DNA of 20,968 nt. Source: Candidatus Vogelbacteria bacterium. Lineage in GTDB: Bacteria; Patescibacteria; Paceibacteria; UBA9973; UBA12445. This document shows, piece after piece, positions 12,967 through 20,552 of the stretch. The notes below the pieces were generated by a model. That model was given only the letters and a program-made list of their open reading frames with translations, was not told the DNA's origin and did not search any database. Location of the stretch: assembly GCA_016201425.1 (NCBI GenBank), contig JACQCW010000014.1:1-20968 (forward strand), read 5' to 3'. A program made the translations under genes and the position numbers. How positions within the stretch are numbered: position 1 is the stretch's first letter; the number at the start of each line of letters is the position of its first letter.

Positions 12967-12988
12967 AGAAGTAATGTCAAGAGAAATA

Positions 12989-13897
12989 CTATTGGGACTC
13001 ACTTGCCAATTTCACAGCTTGAAGCCGTGAGTACCTGCTCCAGCGCCTCTCGCCTTTTTTCACTAATGTCTTATTCAAAACCAAAAAAGTCAGGTCCCGT
13101 TGTATCGTCTTTTCACTACAGTCGATGTCCTTAGACATTTTAGAAATTTTCAAAATAATGTCCTTAATAGTGTACTCTCCGCCTCCCAAAGTACTATCTA
13201 CAATAAGAGCCCGCCTCGAGAACTTAGTATTACCCCTTTCTGTCTTTTTCAATAAGTGTTGTCCTTTAATACCAGTGCTCCCCGGCGCCGACCTTGGCTT
13301 CAAAACTGCAAAATTAGTATCGGACATCCTCTTAGTGTCCTTTATTGTATTTGCACTACTCTCAGCGGTTATATCAGTGCCGACCGGAACTAAACTATCA
13401 GAAGAGTTTAGAGACAATTTATTCAATGTTTTCAAATCCTCACCAAAAAAGTTTTCAGGTAAAACAAAAGAATCTGTCCCACTGGTAATTTCCAATCTCT
13501 CAAGAGTATCTTTAAGTTTTGAATATTCCTCTCTGAGAATCCTGTGATTCATTTGAGAAATCAACCCGCCCGCCCGCCCAACATCAAGCAGTGAAGTAAT
13601 ATGTTCAATGCTGTTGTATATTTTTTCTGAAATAAATTTCTGACCATCGTTTACCTCCCAATGTCCTATAGCGTAAAAGTCCTTAAGCGAACTAACTGCT
13701 ACTGTCCTTAACTCCCATCGGAGAAAATCTTCCCCGTCCATTAAGCTTGTCACCAAATGAATAGCCGAGACCAGCCTCTCTGTCTTAAACAAAATCGCCT
13801 TATGTGCATTATTTCTTGAGCCATTTTTATGACCAATAGATTTACTGTCCTTAACATCTGTACTGCTGATATCTGTTGTATTAAGTTTAGTGTCCAT
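12989..13897 (-). CDS. Winged-helix DNA-binding protein (DeoR/HTH_11-like C-terminus)
   Basis: The 302-residue product has a polar N-terminus, a helical domain at about 33-135 (AILFKTERLVSAIHLVTSLMD, and LREEYSKLKDTLERLE), a Ser/Thr-rich linker (about 140-220) and a C-terminal winged helix at about 225-292. In the last part SRRALIVDSTLGGGEYTIKDI gives the first helices, CSEKTIQRDLTFLVLNKTLVKKG the recognition helix and the wing, and RRWSRYSRL the second strand. This is the layout of DeoR/HTH_11-type regulators (the SEKTIQRDL phrase is characteristic). It is divergent from ftsK with 184 bp between the starts, so it may regulate itself and ftsK. A ligand-binding domain is not recognisable. Confidence 0.65.
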   Translation of the reverse strand: MDTKLNTTDISSTDVKDSKSIGHKNGSRNNAHKAILFKTERLVSAIHLVTSLMDGEDFLRWELRTVAVSSLKDFYAIGHWEVNDGQKFISEKIYNSIEHITSLLDVGRAGGLISQMNHRILREEYSKLKDTLERLEITSGTDSFVLPENFFGEDLKTLNKLSLNSSDSLVPVGTDITAESSANTIKDTKRMSDTNFAVLKPRSAPGSTGIKGQHLLKKTERGNTKFSRRALIVDSTLGGGEYTIKDIILKISKMSKDIDCSEKTIQRDLTFLVLNKTLVKKGERRWSRYSRLQAVKLASESQ

Positions 13898-13917
13898 TAA
13901 AATTTTTTAGTGCCTTG

Positions 13918-13981
13918 TGTGAATTAGGTACAGTATATATAAGACAAAAGATCTTGTGAAGTTATATGCCGGGTATTCACA
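13918..13981. promoter_or_regulatory. Three TGTGAA/TTCACA half-sites between the winged-helix gene and ftsK
   Basis: TGTGAA occurs at 13918-13923 and 13955-13960 and its complement TTCACA at 13976-13981. The last two form an inverted pair with a 15-base spacer, and the middle copy is the -35 box of the winged-helix gene. They are candidate operators for that protein; the six-base words alone are weak evidence. Confidence 0.3.
13932..13960 (-). promoter_or_regulatory. Promoter of the winged-helix gene
   Basis: On the minus strand TTCACA (13955-13960), 17 bp and TATACT (13932-13937) each match consensus at five of six positions. The start near 13925 gives a leader of about 28 nt. Confidence 0.6.
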
Positions 13982-14064
13982 GTAAATCTGATCAGCTTCT
14001 GACTCATGTCAATTTGGCTCACGATTTTTCCTCTGTAAATGCGGTAGTTTTTTGCATTAAAATT

Positions 14065-14073
14065 TGATAAAAT
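14065..14073 (+). promoter_or_regulatory. Extended -10 promoter of ftsK, predicted leaderless or nearly so
   Basis: TGA-TAAAAT (14065-14073) is an extended -10 ending 8 nt before the ATG at 14082. No good -35 is seen. A second TAAAAT at 14058-14063 would give a leader of about 12 nt. Either way there is no Shine-Dalgarno sequence. Confidence 0.45.
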
Positions 14074-14081
14074 CTAAGAAC

Positions 14082-16364
14082 ATGAAAAAAAGAAATTCGA
14101 AGAGAGTACCGGGGCGCGAAGATGACCTAAAAGATAGCGGGGCTGAGACACCCGAAAGAACCAATACAAAAACGAGGCATGGAATAGCCGCAATAGTTTC
14201 GCTGATATTTGCAATTTTTTTGGTGATGGCAAATTTTGGAGCCGCAGGGCCAGCTGGTAAGTTTTTCTATTCATTTTTGTACTCATTATTTGGTTCCGGT
14301 TACCTTCTATTCCCCTTAGCATTCATTCTATCTTCTATATCATTTTTGATGCCTGACCGTGACAATCTCTTGTCTGTTAGCCTGATTGGTAGCGGTTTTT
14401 TTCTAATATCTTCTCTTGGAATTATCGATATCGTTTTTAATACCGCCACAGATGGTGATATCACCGGCGGGCTTGTGGGTCACTTAGTATCCCTACCCTT
14501 CCTGCGACTCTTCGATAAATCACTTTCAATTATTTTGTTGATTGCCATATCAATAATCTCAATATTGATTATGTTCGAAACCCACTTGTCACTGGAGTGG
14601 AATTTTTTTGGTAAAAAACTTTTCAAATCAACTGAGGAAAGTGACGAAAACAAAGAGATCGAAAAAACAGAAAATGAGAACCAAAAAATTGCCGCCGCCG
14701 AAGCATCGCTTAAGCAACCAGAATTACCACAAAAGGAGGTAGGTTTAGAGCCGCACAAAGAAGAAAGAGCCAGGAAGACTGTAACAGAAAAAATCGAGAG
14801 TTTCTTCGATGACAATCTCCACGTAAAATCTGGTAAGCAGTTTGACCCACCGCCACTCTCACTACTTGAGAAAGACATAGGTAAGCCAATTGTTGGTGAC
14901 ATCAAGGCCAACGCAAATATCATTAAAAGAACTCTGCTGAATTTTGGAATTGATGTGGAGATGGATGAGATCTCAATCGGGCCATCGATTACGCGCTACT
15001 CACTCAAGCCGGCAGAGGGTATTAAACTTTCTCGAATTCTTGCTCTACAAAATGATCTCGCGTTGGCACTAGCGGCACACCCAATCAGAATCGAGGCCCC
15101 TATCCCCGGTAAGTCTCTTGTTGGTATAGAAATTCCAAATAGCACAAAATCAACCGTGGGCCTAGGCACTCTTCTCGCTTCAAAAAAGTTCCAAGAGTCA
15201 GACAGACCGCTCCTTGTTCCACTTGGAAAGGGTGTCTCTGGTATCCCTTATTTCTCTGATATTGCCAAGGCGCCACATATGTTGATAGCAGGCGCAACCG
15301 GTTCAGGAAAATCAGTTACGATACACACGATTATTACTTCTCTATTATATAGGAATGCCCCAGAACATCTGCGCTTCATAATGATTGACCCAAAGAGAGT
15401 CGAGCTGACACTCTACAATGGTATCCCTCACCTCCTTACACCAGTAATTACGGAACCGAAGCGGGCTATCCTTTCCTTAAAATGGGCGGCGAAAGAAATG
15501 GAAAGACGCTACAACATCCTCGAGCAGGCCAAAGTGAGGGACATCGGCTCATATCACAAGCTGGTTGCCGAGAAGCAAGCTGCGAACAAAGAAGACGGCA
15601 GCCAACAAGCTGGCGAAAGTATGCCCTTCATTGTGGTCATAATTGATGAATTAGCAGATATAATGTCCGCTTATCCTAGAGAACTCGAGTCGGCAATTGT
15701 TAGACTGGCGCAAATGTCTCGCGCGGTCAGCATTCACTTGGTACTTTCGACACAGCGGCCTTCGGTTGAGATTATTACTGGGCTGATCAAGGCAAACGTT
15801 CCTTCACGCATCGCCCTTCAGGTTCCATCACAAATTGACTCAAGGACAATTCTAGACATGCCCGGTGCCGAAAAGCTCTTAGGCGCGGGAGATATGTTGT
15901 ACATCTCTGGTGATACGTCCAAGCCGATACGAGTTCAGTCTGGCTATATTTCAGAAAATGAAGTAAAGAAAGTCGTTAGCTATTTAATCAATAAATATAA
16001 GGAAGAGCTCCCTGATGAAATAAACATAACTGATGTCGGCACATACACAAATGAGGGTAACATAGAGTTATCTGGATCAATTGGCGACGACTCTATGGAT
16101 GGCAGTGATGATGACATGTATGAAGAGGCTCGCGAGCTCGTAGTTAAAACAGGCAAGGCTTCGGCTTCATATCTACAGAGGAAATTAAAACTCGGGTATG
16201 CAAGAGCTGCTCGAATTATGGATATGCTTGAAGAAAAAGGTGTGATAGGACCCTCGGATGGTGCTAAACCAAGGGACGTGTACGAAAAAGACCAATCTGC
16301 GGTCCTGGAAAAAGAGGCCGACAAATTACTAATGGGGGAAACTACCGAATCTACCGAACTATAA
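14082..16364 (+). CDS. ftsK: DNA translocase FtsK/SpoIIIE
   Basis: The start chosen is ATG 14082 (760 residues); an upstream in-frame TTG at 14064 falls in the promoter. FtsK is the septal motor that pumps chromosome termini apart at division. The N-terminus is basic, then four membrane segments span about 33-165. A charged linker (about 180-260) leads to the motor: Walker A GATGSGKS at 404-411, Walker B IVVIIDELAD at 517-526, and the downstream MSRAVSIHLVLSTQRPS block. The gamma winged helix at about 680-745 (YEEARELVVKTGKASASYLQRKLKLGYARAARIMDMLEEKGVIGP) is the KOPS-reading and XerD-activating domain. The linker is short compared with E. coli. It starts the operon ftsK - small membrane protein - recA - kinase-like. 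Confidence 0.97.
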   Translation: MKKRNSKRVPGREDDLKDSGAETPERTNTKTRHGIAAIVSLIFAIFLVMANFGAAGPAGKFFYSFLYSLFGSGYLLFPLAFILSSISFLMPDRDNLLSVSLIGSGFFLISSLGIIDIVFNTATDGDITGGLVGHLVSLPFLRLFDKSLSIILLIAISIISILIMFETHLSLEWNFFGKKLFKSTEESDENKEIEKTENENQKIAAAEASLKQPELPQKEVGLEPHKEERARKTVTEKIESFFDDNLHVKSGKQFDPPPLSLLEKDIGKPIVGDIKANANIIKRTLLNFGIDVEMDEISIGPSITRYSLKPAEGIKLSRILALQNDLALALAAHPIRIEAPIPGKSLVGIEIPNSTKSTVGLGTLLASKKFQESDRPLLVPLGKGVSGIPYFSDIAKAPHMLIAGATGSGKSVTIHTIITSLLYRNAPEHLRFIMIDPKRVELTLYNGIPHLLTPVITEPKRAILSLKWAAKEMERRYNILEQAKVRDIGSYHKLVAEKQAANKEDGSQQAGESMPFIVVIIDELADIMSAYPRELESAIVRLAQMSRAVSIHLVLSTQRPSVEIITGLIKANVPSRIALQVPSQIDSRTILDMPGAEKLLGAGDMLYISGDTSKPIRVQSGYISENEVKKVVSYLINKYKEELPDEINITDVGTYTNEGNIELSGSIGDDSMDGSDDDMYEEARELVVKTGKASASYLQRKLKLGYARAARIMDMLEEKGVIGPSDGAKPRDVYEKDQSAVLEKEADKLLMGETTESTEL

Positions 16365-16368
16365 TAGA

Positions 16369-16779
16369 ATGAAGCTCGAACCGAAGAAAGATCTCCGACC
16401 TATTATTTTGGTCACAATATCCCTTTTGGTTATTATGTATGTCGTCTACGAAGCTAGGTTTATTTTGTATGGGCCGGAATTAACAATTTTTTCCCCGACA
16501 AATAACTTACAAACAAACTCTCCACTCCTCAACGTTACAGGAAAAGCCAAAAATATTTCTATGCTGAAGGTCAACGGCAGACCAATAATGATAACACCCG
16601 ACAATTTATTTACTGACAAGTTGCTATTGCTTCCTGGCTATAATAGAATTGAGGTCAAAGCACAAAATAAGTTTAATCAGGAAAAGAGTGTCATCCTCGA
16701 TATCGTTCTAGCTGAACAAAAAAGGTCCTCGACGGCATCTTCTACAGAAAGCTCTACATCAACTATTAACCATAATTAA
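16369..16779 (+). CDS. Membrane-anchored protein with Big/glucodextranase-B-like domain
   Basis: The 136-residue protein has one membrane segment (about 12-29, [18 protein letters not shown]) and an extracytoplasmic beta domain at about 36-112: [65 protein letters not shown]. The pattern (V.G.A.N......NG..I......F......L..G.N.I.V.A.N) is that of glucodextranase_B-like, immunoglobulin-type folds that bind polymers or proteins. A Ser/Thr tail closes it. It lies 4 nt after ftsK and 5 nt before recA, in a synteny I associate with Parcubacteria. A role in division-site envelope contact is possible but inferred only from neighbours. Confidence 0.65.
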   Translation: MKLEPKKDLRPIILVTISLLVIMYVVYEARFILYGPELTIFSPTNNLQTNSPLLNVTGKAKNISMLKVNGRPIMITPDNLFTDKLLLLPGYNRIEVKAQNKFNQEKSVILDIVLAEQKRSSTASSTESSTSTINHN

Positions 16780-16784
16780 CCAAC

Positions 16785-17792
16785 ATGGCAAAAAAACCAA
16801 CAGTACCAAAAACATTTTCGGATAGTATCGAGAACACAATAAAAAACATTCAAACAAAATTCGGCGAGGGTGCGATAATGAAGCTGGGAGACAAACCTAA
16901 GGTAAATATCGATGCTATCCCAACAGGATCAGTCGGTTTGGATATAGCCCTCGGGGTTGGGGGGCTCCCAAGAGGCAGGATCATCGAGATTTATGGACCC
17001 GAATCATCTGGTAAAACAACATTGGCCTTACACGTGGTCGCTGAGGCACAAAAAATGGGCGGTACATGTGCCTTCATTGACGCTGAACACGCGATGGACC
17101 CGGATTATTCTAAAAAGCTCGGAGTAAAAATCGATGAGTTACTAATTTCTCAGCCAGACAACGGCGAACAAGCACTTGAAATTGCGGAGAGTCTGATTCG
17201 CTCAGGCGAAATTGATGTAGTAGTCGTCGATTCCGTGGCTGCCCTAACCCCGCGTGATGAGATTGAGGGTGACATGGGTCAACAACACATGGGTAAGCAA
17301 GCAAGGCTTATGTCTCAGGCTCTCCGAAAACTCACAGCAATAGTTGCACGATCAAAAACTGTTGTAATTTTTATAAATCAGATCAGAATGCAGATCGGGG
17401 TTATGTTTGGTAATCCGGAGACGACCCCAGGCGGTAAAGCTTTGAAATTCTACTCCTCAGTAAGACTCGACATCAGAAGAATTGCTCAGATCAAAAAGGG
17501 TGAGGATGTCGTCGGTTCAAGAACCAGAGTGAAAGTCGTGAAGAATAAAGTTGCAGCACCTTTTAAAACCGCCGAGTTCGATATCATATACAATGAGGGC
17601 ATCTCGCCAGAGGGAGAAGTTATAGCACTAGGTGAAAAAGAGGGCATAATTACAAAATCAGGCACTTCATATAACTACGGCGAAGAAAAGCTTGGCCGAG
17701 GCTATGATGCAACACGTACCTTCCTCAAGGAGAACCCTCAACTTAAAGACAAAATCCTCAAGGAAATCCGCGAAAAAATGATCGCAAAGTAA
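16785..17792 (+). CDS. recA: Recombinase RecA
   Basis: The 335-residue protein is a full RecA, which forms filaments on single-stranded DNA for strand exchange and repair. Walker A is GPESSGKT at residues 71-78, the catalytic Glu lies in [12 protein letters not shown] (about 98-109), Walker B is VVVVDS at 145-150, and the L2 DNA-binding loop is [23 protein letters not shown] at about 198-220. L1 carries [23 protein letters not shown]. The C-terminal domain is short and lacks the long acidic tail of E. coli RecA, which normally tempers activity. It begins 5 nt after the Big-like gene, with no Shine-Dalgarno motif, and is followed after 2 nt by the kinase-like gene. No LexA-type operator was recognised nearby. 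Confidence 0.99.
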   Translation: MAKKPTVPKTFSDSIENTIKNIQTKFGEGAIMKLGDKPKVNIDAIPTGSVGLDIALGVGGLPRGRIIEIYGPESSGKTTLALHVVAEAQKMGGTCAFIDAEHAMDPDYSKKLGVKIDELLISQPDNGEQALEIAESLIRSGEIDVVVVDSVAALTPRDEIEGDMGQQHMGKQARLMSQALRKLTAIVARSKTVVIFINQIRMQIGVMFGNPETTPGGKALKFYSSVRLDIRRIAQIKKGEDVVGSRTRVKVVKNKVAAPFKTAEFDIIYNEGISPEGEVIALGEKEGIITKSGTSYNYGEEKLGRGYDATRTFLKENPQLKDKILKEIREKMIAK

Positions 17793-17794
17793 GA

Positions 17795-18388
17795 ATGAAA
17801 GAAACTTTTTACAAACACAAAGGAGATGTGAAGGGTACCGAGGTAGAAATTAAGTCTCAAAAATACTTGTCTGAGGGCGGGCGTGGAGTTGCTTTTCAGG
17901 TTGAGGTAAAAATCGGCAGCAAAGATAGAATATTTGTTACCAAAAAATTTTCGCAAGAAAAAGAAATAGAGAGAGCACTCAGAAACTACCAGGAAGCTAA
18001 ACAGTCTGGGTTAAAAGTATTTACCACTTATAGAATAGATCAAACTGGGAAAAGAATACTGATGACGAGTGGACACACCAAAGATGATGTTTGTCTGGGG
18101 TCAGTCAACGAAGGACGATCATTACAATACTATAACCTGCCTAAAATAAAAAGCATTACAAACCTTAATGAGTTCATGCAGAAATACTTCGAACAAGCCA
18201 AGATCGCGGCAAACTCAAGAATACATATTATGCACGATGTACCATTTTTCTTCGTCAAAAGAGGCGAAGAGAACAGTCCGCTAGATTTTGTTTTGGGTGA
18301 TACTGATACAGTATATAAGCGCAAGGAACGATCATGGCTGGATTATCAAAAGTTATTACAGATGAACATCTCAGAACTCTTTTGGTAA
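17795..18388 (+). CDS. Degenerate kinase-like protein (RIO/Bud32-type fold suspected)
   Basis: The 197-residue protein is unfamiliar at first sight but carries the order of kinase landmarks. There is a Gly-rich loop SEGGRGVAF at 26-34, a strand with Lys in FVTKKF at 47-52, a helix ERALRNYQEAKQ that could hold the alpha-C Glu, a hinge-like RILMTSG at about 87-93, HDVPFFFV at 147-154 in the place of HxDxxxxN, and VLGDTDTVY at 166-174 in the place of DFG. The catalytic Asn is replaced by Phe, so it may be a pseudokinase. It is small for a complete kinase. It is the last gene of the ftsK-recA operon, 2 nt after recA and before a bidirectional terminator. Confidence 0.5.
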   Translation: MKETFYKHKGDVKGTEVEIKSQKYLSEGGRGVAFQVEVKIGSKDRIFVTKKFSQEKEIERALRNYQEAKQSGLKVFTTYRIDQTGKRILMTSGHTKDDVCLGSVNEGRSLQYYNLPKIKSITNLNEFMQKYFEQAKIAANSRIHIMHDVPFFFVKRGEENSPLDFVLGDTDTVYKRKERSWLDYQKLLQMNISELFW

Positions 18389-18415
18389 ACTTATTCAAGA
18401 AGCTCAGGAATCAAT

Positions 18416-18452
18416 AAAGTAAAACGCCTTCACACGAAGACGTTTTTACTTT
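18416..18452. terminator. Bidirectional intrinsic terminator
   Basis: AAAGTAAAACG (18416-18426) pairs with CGTTTTTACTTT (18441-18452, one extra T), and CTTC (18428-18431) with GAAG (18436-18439) around ACAC. The A-run on one side and T-run on the other let the hairpin end transcription of the convergent recA operon (plus) and sigma-factor operon (minus). Confidence 0.85.
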
Positions 18453-18473
18453 GTGTCGATCAATTTTGAAAAA

Positions 18474-18788
18474 CTAAAACCAGTATCCAAATTCTTTCTG
18501 TCGTACATCATTCAAAAGCCACAGAACGAGCACGCCGGATGCGATAATTGAAAGCTGTACCGAAACATGAGTATGGGCGAATGCAGCAGAGAAGAATTTA
18601 ATATTTGCTGCCACATCTGTCAAAGATGGCATATTGGCCAAAATAGCAGGGACAAAAACAACACTCTTAATCTGCCACAGTGCAGCCAAAATAATCATTA
18701 CCTTTACCGACGCGGCACTTAACACCTGACGCAACATCCACATAAAATACACTCGCCTCATTATTCTTTTTTCTAAATAAGTATTCAT
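18474..18788 (-). CDS. Small two-helix membrane protein next to the ECF sigma factor
   Basis: The 104-residue protein has a basic N-terminus (MNTYLEKRIMRRVYFMWMLRQVLS) followed by two hydrophobic segments at about 26-50 (VKVMIILAALWQIKSVVFVPAIL) and 76-93 (VSVQLSIIASGVLVLWLL), and a short polar end. It begins 4 nt after the stop of the sigma-factor gene and is therefore in its operon. The context is that of an anti-sigma factor, but the known zinc-binding anti-sigma motif (HxxxCxxC) is absent. I recall the N-terminal MNTYLEKRxMRRVY from Patescibacteria sigma operons. Function not proven. Confidence 0.6.
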   Translation of the reverse strand: MNTYLEKRIMRRVYFMWMLRQVLSAASVKVMIILAALWQIKSVVFVPAILANMPSLTDVAANIKFFSAAFAHTHVSVQLSIIASGVLVLWLLNDVRQKEFGYWF

Positions 18789-18792
18789 ATTC

Positions 18793-19383
18793 TTACGATA
18801 CGATTAAATTTGCTTTCTTAAATTCCTTCTTTGCACGACATATCCTTGTTTTTATAGCCCCGACCGAAACTCCTTCTTCATCCGCAATCTCCTTTTGAGG
18901 TACACCATCTATAAAATATCGTTTCAACACTTGTGCCAAGTTGTCTGGCACCCTAGCCAAAACAGAGGCCACGTAATCTCGAACTGTCTCTTTGTCGAAC
19001 TCCTTGCTCTGCATATCTGGTAATATCTCGTAGAACTCTGGCTCGAGCTCCACCGTGTTCATTACTATCTTCTTCAACTTCTTATAATGTGTAAAGGTTA
19101 CATTGAGCAATATTTTATAGGCCCAGGATTTAAAAGTTGCACCTTCCTGAGGTTGAAAACGTCTGGCGTTCATATATATACGCGAAAAGGCCTCAAGAAC
19201 TATATCTTCGGCCTCTTCCTGACGGCCAATAATCCTTTTTGCCTTCCTAAGAAAGGCTTCCTCATATCTGTCGATTATAATTTTGAACAAGGACGGCTGT
19301 TTAAGCGAAAGAGTTAAGATTTCCTCATCCCTTTTATCCTTTAGACCAATATGTCCGTCTTTAAAATCGTCTAGTAGATTCAT
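18793..19383 (-). CDS. ECF-type RNA polymerase sigma factor
   Basis: The 196-residue protein has the two domains of group 4 sigma factors. Region 2 is at about 33-106: FKIIIDRYEEAFLRKAKRIIGRQEEAEDIVLEAFSRIYMNARRFQ...FKSWAYKILLN, with the -10 recognition/melting residues in the last helix. Region 4 is at about 136-190: VLARVPDNLAQVLKRYFIDGVPQKEIADEEGVSVGAIKTRICRAKKEF, which ends in the -35 recognition helix. Region 3 is missing, as expected. A 30-residue N-terminal extension precedes region 2. Predicted to be transcribed from a leaderless promoter (TTGACT-17-TATATT-6 nt-ATG) and followed by a small membrane protein that may regulate it. Confidence 0.92.
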   Translation of the reverse strand: MNLLDDFKDGHIGLKDKRDEEILTLSLKQPSLFKIIIDRYEEAFLRKAKRIIGRQEEAEDIVLEAFSRIYMNARRFQPQEGATFKSWAYKILLNVTFTHYKKLKKIVMNTVELEPEFYEILPDMQSKEFDKETVRDYVASVLARVPDNLAQVLKRYFIDGVPQKEIADEEGVSVGAIKTRICRAKKEFKKANLIVS

Positions 19384-19389
19384 AACTCA

Positions 19390-19418
19390 AATATATAACA
19401 CCGATTAGATCCAGTCAA
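19390..19418 (-). promoter_or_regulatory. Promoter of the sigma-factor operon, predicted leaderless
   Basis: TTGACT (19413-19418), 17 bp and TATATT (19390-19395) end 6 nt before the ATG at 19383. CAGTCA (19412-19417) and TGACTG (19425-19430) form an inverted repeat that covers the -35 box, a possible operator or a weak hairpin after the methyltransferase gene. Confidence 0.65.
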
Positions 19419-19435
19419 CATAAGTGACTGACTGC

Positions 19436-20191
19436 TTACAACATTTTAACTGCCTCAATAGTCATAAATAGTGGAATCTCTTTACGAGCAGTATTTTCGG
19501 CCGCGGCACGGACCCCGGGCTGACTCTCCTTATTTGAAATGAGCTCATGCAAATTTCTAACAGCAAAGCCCGCGCCCTTGAGAGCCTTAAAGTAGTACTG
19601 CAATGGCCGGTGAAATGAAGATGTAAAATCAGAATTTTGTCCACCCGGATGCATATTGATAGCAATTTTAAATTCTGACATATACCTATCAACGATCCTA
19701 TACTGCACATTTCTTTTTTCGTCAAAACCCCAACTACTCTCCTTAGGAATTCTAAAAGCAGGATGATTTAAAACAAACACCAAAGATCCATTCTTCTTAA
19801 GAACTCTTGAACATTCACCAAAGACAGCTTGAACATTTGAAATGTTTTGCAGTGCCAAAATAATTGTTGTTTTGTCAATACTTGAATTTTTTAAGAAATC
19901 CAACTTGTCAGCAGGCGAAGCAAAATACTCGATTCCATCCTTATAATTTTTGGCAATATTAATTAATTCTTTAGAAATATCGACACCAACAACATCTGCA
20001 TCAAGAGCTTGATACGCCCGAGAAAAAAAACCTTGTCCACACGCCAGGTCTAAAACCTTTTCGCCTTTTTTTATGGCCAAAATACTCAAAACATCAGGTA
20101 AGATGACGTCCTTTTGATAATTACCACCGGTCTCTATAAGATCATCGTACCACGAGGCCACATTTCCCCAGCCTGTGTTATTATTTTTCAT
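19436..20191 (-). CDS. Class I SAM-dependent methyltransferase
   Basis: The 251-residue protein has the Rossmann methyltransferase core. Motif I is KVLDLACGQGFFSRAY (about 44-59), the second acidic strand VVGVDISKELINIAK (about 67-81) binds the ribose, and ILALQNISNVQAVFGECSRVLKKNGSLVFVLNHP (about 120-153) provides motifs II and III. The remainder, with the ...HRPLQYYFKALKGAGF element, is that of UbiE/small-molecule C-methyltransferase-like proteins. The substrate cannot be read. The ATG is preceded by GAGGGG with 5 nt spacing, one of the few real Shine-Dalgarno sequences here, as expected for an internal operon gene. It starts 16 nt after the OB-fold gene. Confidence 0.9.
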   Translation of the reverse strand: MKNNNTGWGNVASWYDDLIETGGNYQKDVILPDVLSILAIKKGEKVLDLACGQGFFSRAYQALDADVVGVDISKELINIAKNYKDGIEYFASPADKLDFLKNSSIDKTTIILALQNISNVQAVFGECSRVLKKNGSLVFVLNHPAFRIPKESSWGFDEKRNVQYRIVDRYMSEFKIAINMHPGGQNSDFTSSFHRPLQYYFKALKGAGFAVRNLHELISNKESQPGVRAAAENTARKEIPLFMTIEAVKML

Positions 20192-20207
20192 TTCACCCCT
20201 CTAACTT

Positions 20208-20552
20208 TTATTTAATAATGGACCCGTCGGCTATCGGCTTTTCTGGTAGTAAAATTATCGGCCCACTTTCGTCATTGCTTGTTGCTAAAAGCATTCCCTG
20301 AGACTCATAACCTGCCAAATTCCTGGGTTCAAGATTAACAATTATAACAACTTGTTTACCGACAAGATCTTCAACTTTATAATACTTTTTGATCCCGGCA
20401 ATAATTTGCCTTTTTTCGACGCCAATATCAACAATTAACTTAATCAATTTATGGGATTCTTCAAGATCATCTGCCGAAATGATAGTACCGACCCTAAGAT
20501 CAGCCTTAGCAAAATCGTCAAATGAAATAGTGGGCTTAATTTCCATAGTCAT
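20208..20552 (-). CDS. Stand-alone tRNA-binding OB-fold protein (MetRS C-terminal-like)
   Basis: The 114-residue protein is the tRNA_bind (EMAP-like) domain found at the end of bacterial methionyl-tRNA synthetase and as separate proteins. It shows FAKADLRVGTIISAD (about 13-27), KLIKLIVDIGVEKRQIIAGIKKYY (about 35-58), LVGKQVVIIVNLEPRNLAGYESQGMLLA (about 63-90) and the closing LLPEKPIADGSIIK. It may serve as a trans-acting beta subunit of a MetRS that lacks its own domain, or bind tRNA on its own; no metG is in the window. A second in-frame ATG at 20544-20546 is possible. A TATAAT at 20556-20561 just before the start overlaps the preceding stop and is probably fortuitous. Confidence 0.9.
   Translation of the reverse strand: MTMEIKPTISFDDFAKADLRVGTIISADDLEESHKLIKLIVDIGVEKRQIIAGIKKYYKVEDLVGKQVVIIVNLEPRNLAGYESQGMLLATSNDESGPIILLPEKPIADGSIIK

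Larger units (their letters stand above)
12515..12988. other. Long intergenic leader region of the S-layer-like gene
   Basis: This 474 bp stretch is by far the longest non-coding gap in the window. Reading on the minus strand towards the S-layer gene, it holds a weak terminator hairpin for the preceding gene, a promoter (TTGACT-18-TAGTAT), a perfect DnaA-box sequence, a second possible -10 (TATACT at 12820-12825 with a weak -35), a 25-codon possible small ORF, a 9-base inverted repeat and an AAGGAG motif before a 5-codon ORF. A -10-like TATTAT also lies 15 nt before the S-layer ATG, so the actual leader length (from about 8 to about 390 nt) is unresolved. Confidence 0.6.

Noticed and set aside
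12841..12988. Replication origin near the DnaA box
   Set aside because: Only one box was seen, and no dnaA, dnaN or rpmH gene is nearby.
14064..14081. TTG start for ftsK adding six residues
   Set aside because: The stretch coincides with the extended -10 TGATAAAAT and would be a rare start; ATG 14082 gives a normal basic FtsK N-terminus.
16360..16365. TATAAT before the Big-like gene as a separate promoter
   Set aside because: It overlaps the ftsK stop codon and lies only 3 nt before the ATG, too close for a start at or before the codon; the gene is in the ftsK operon.
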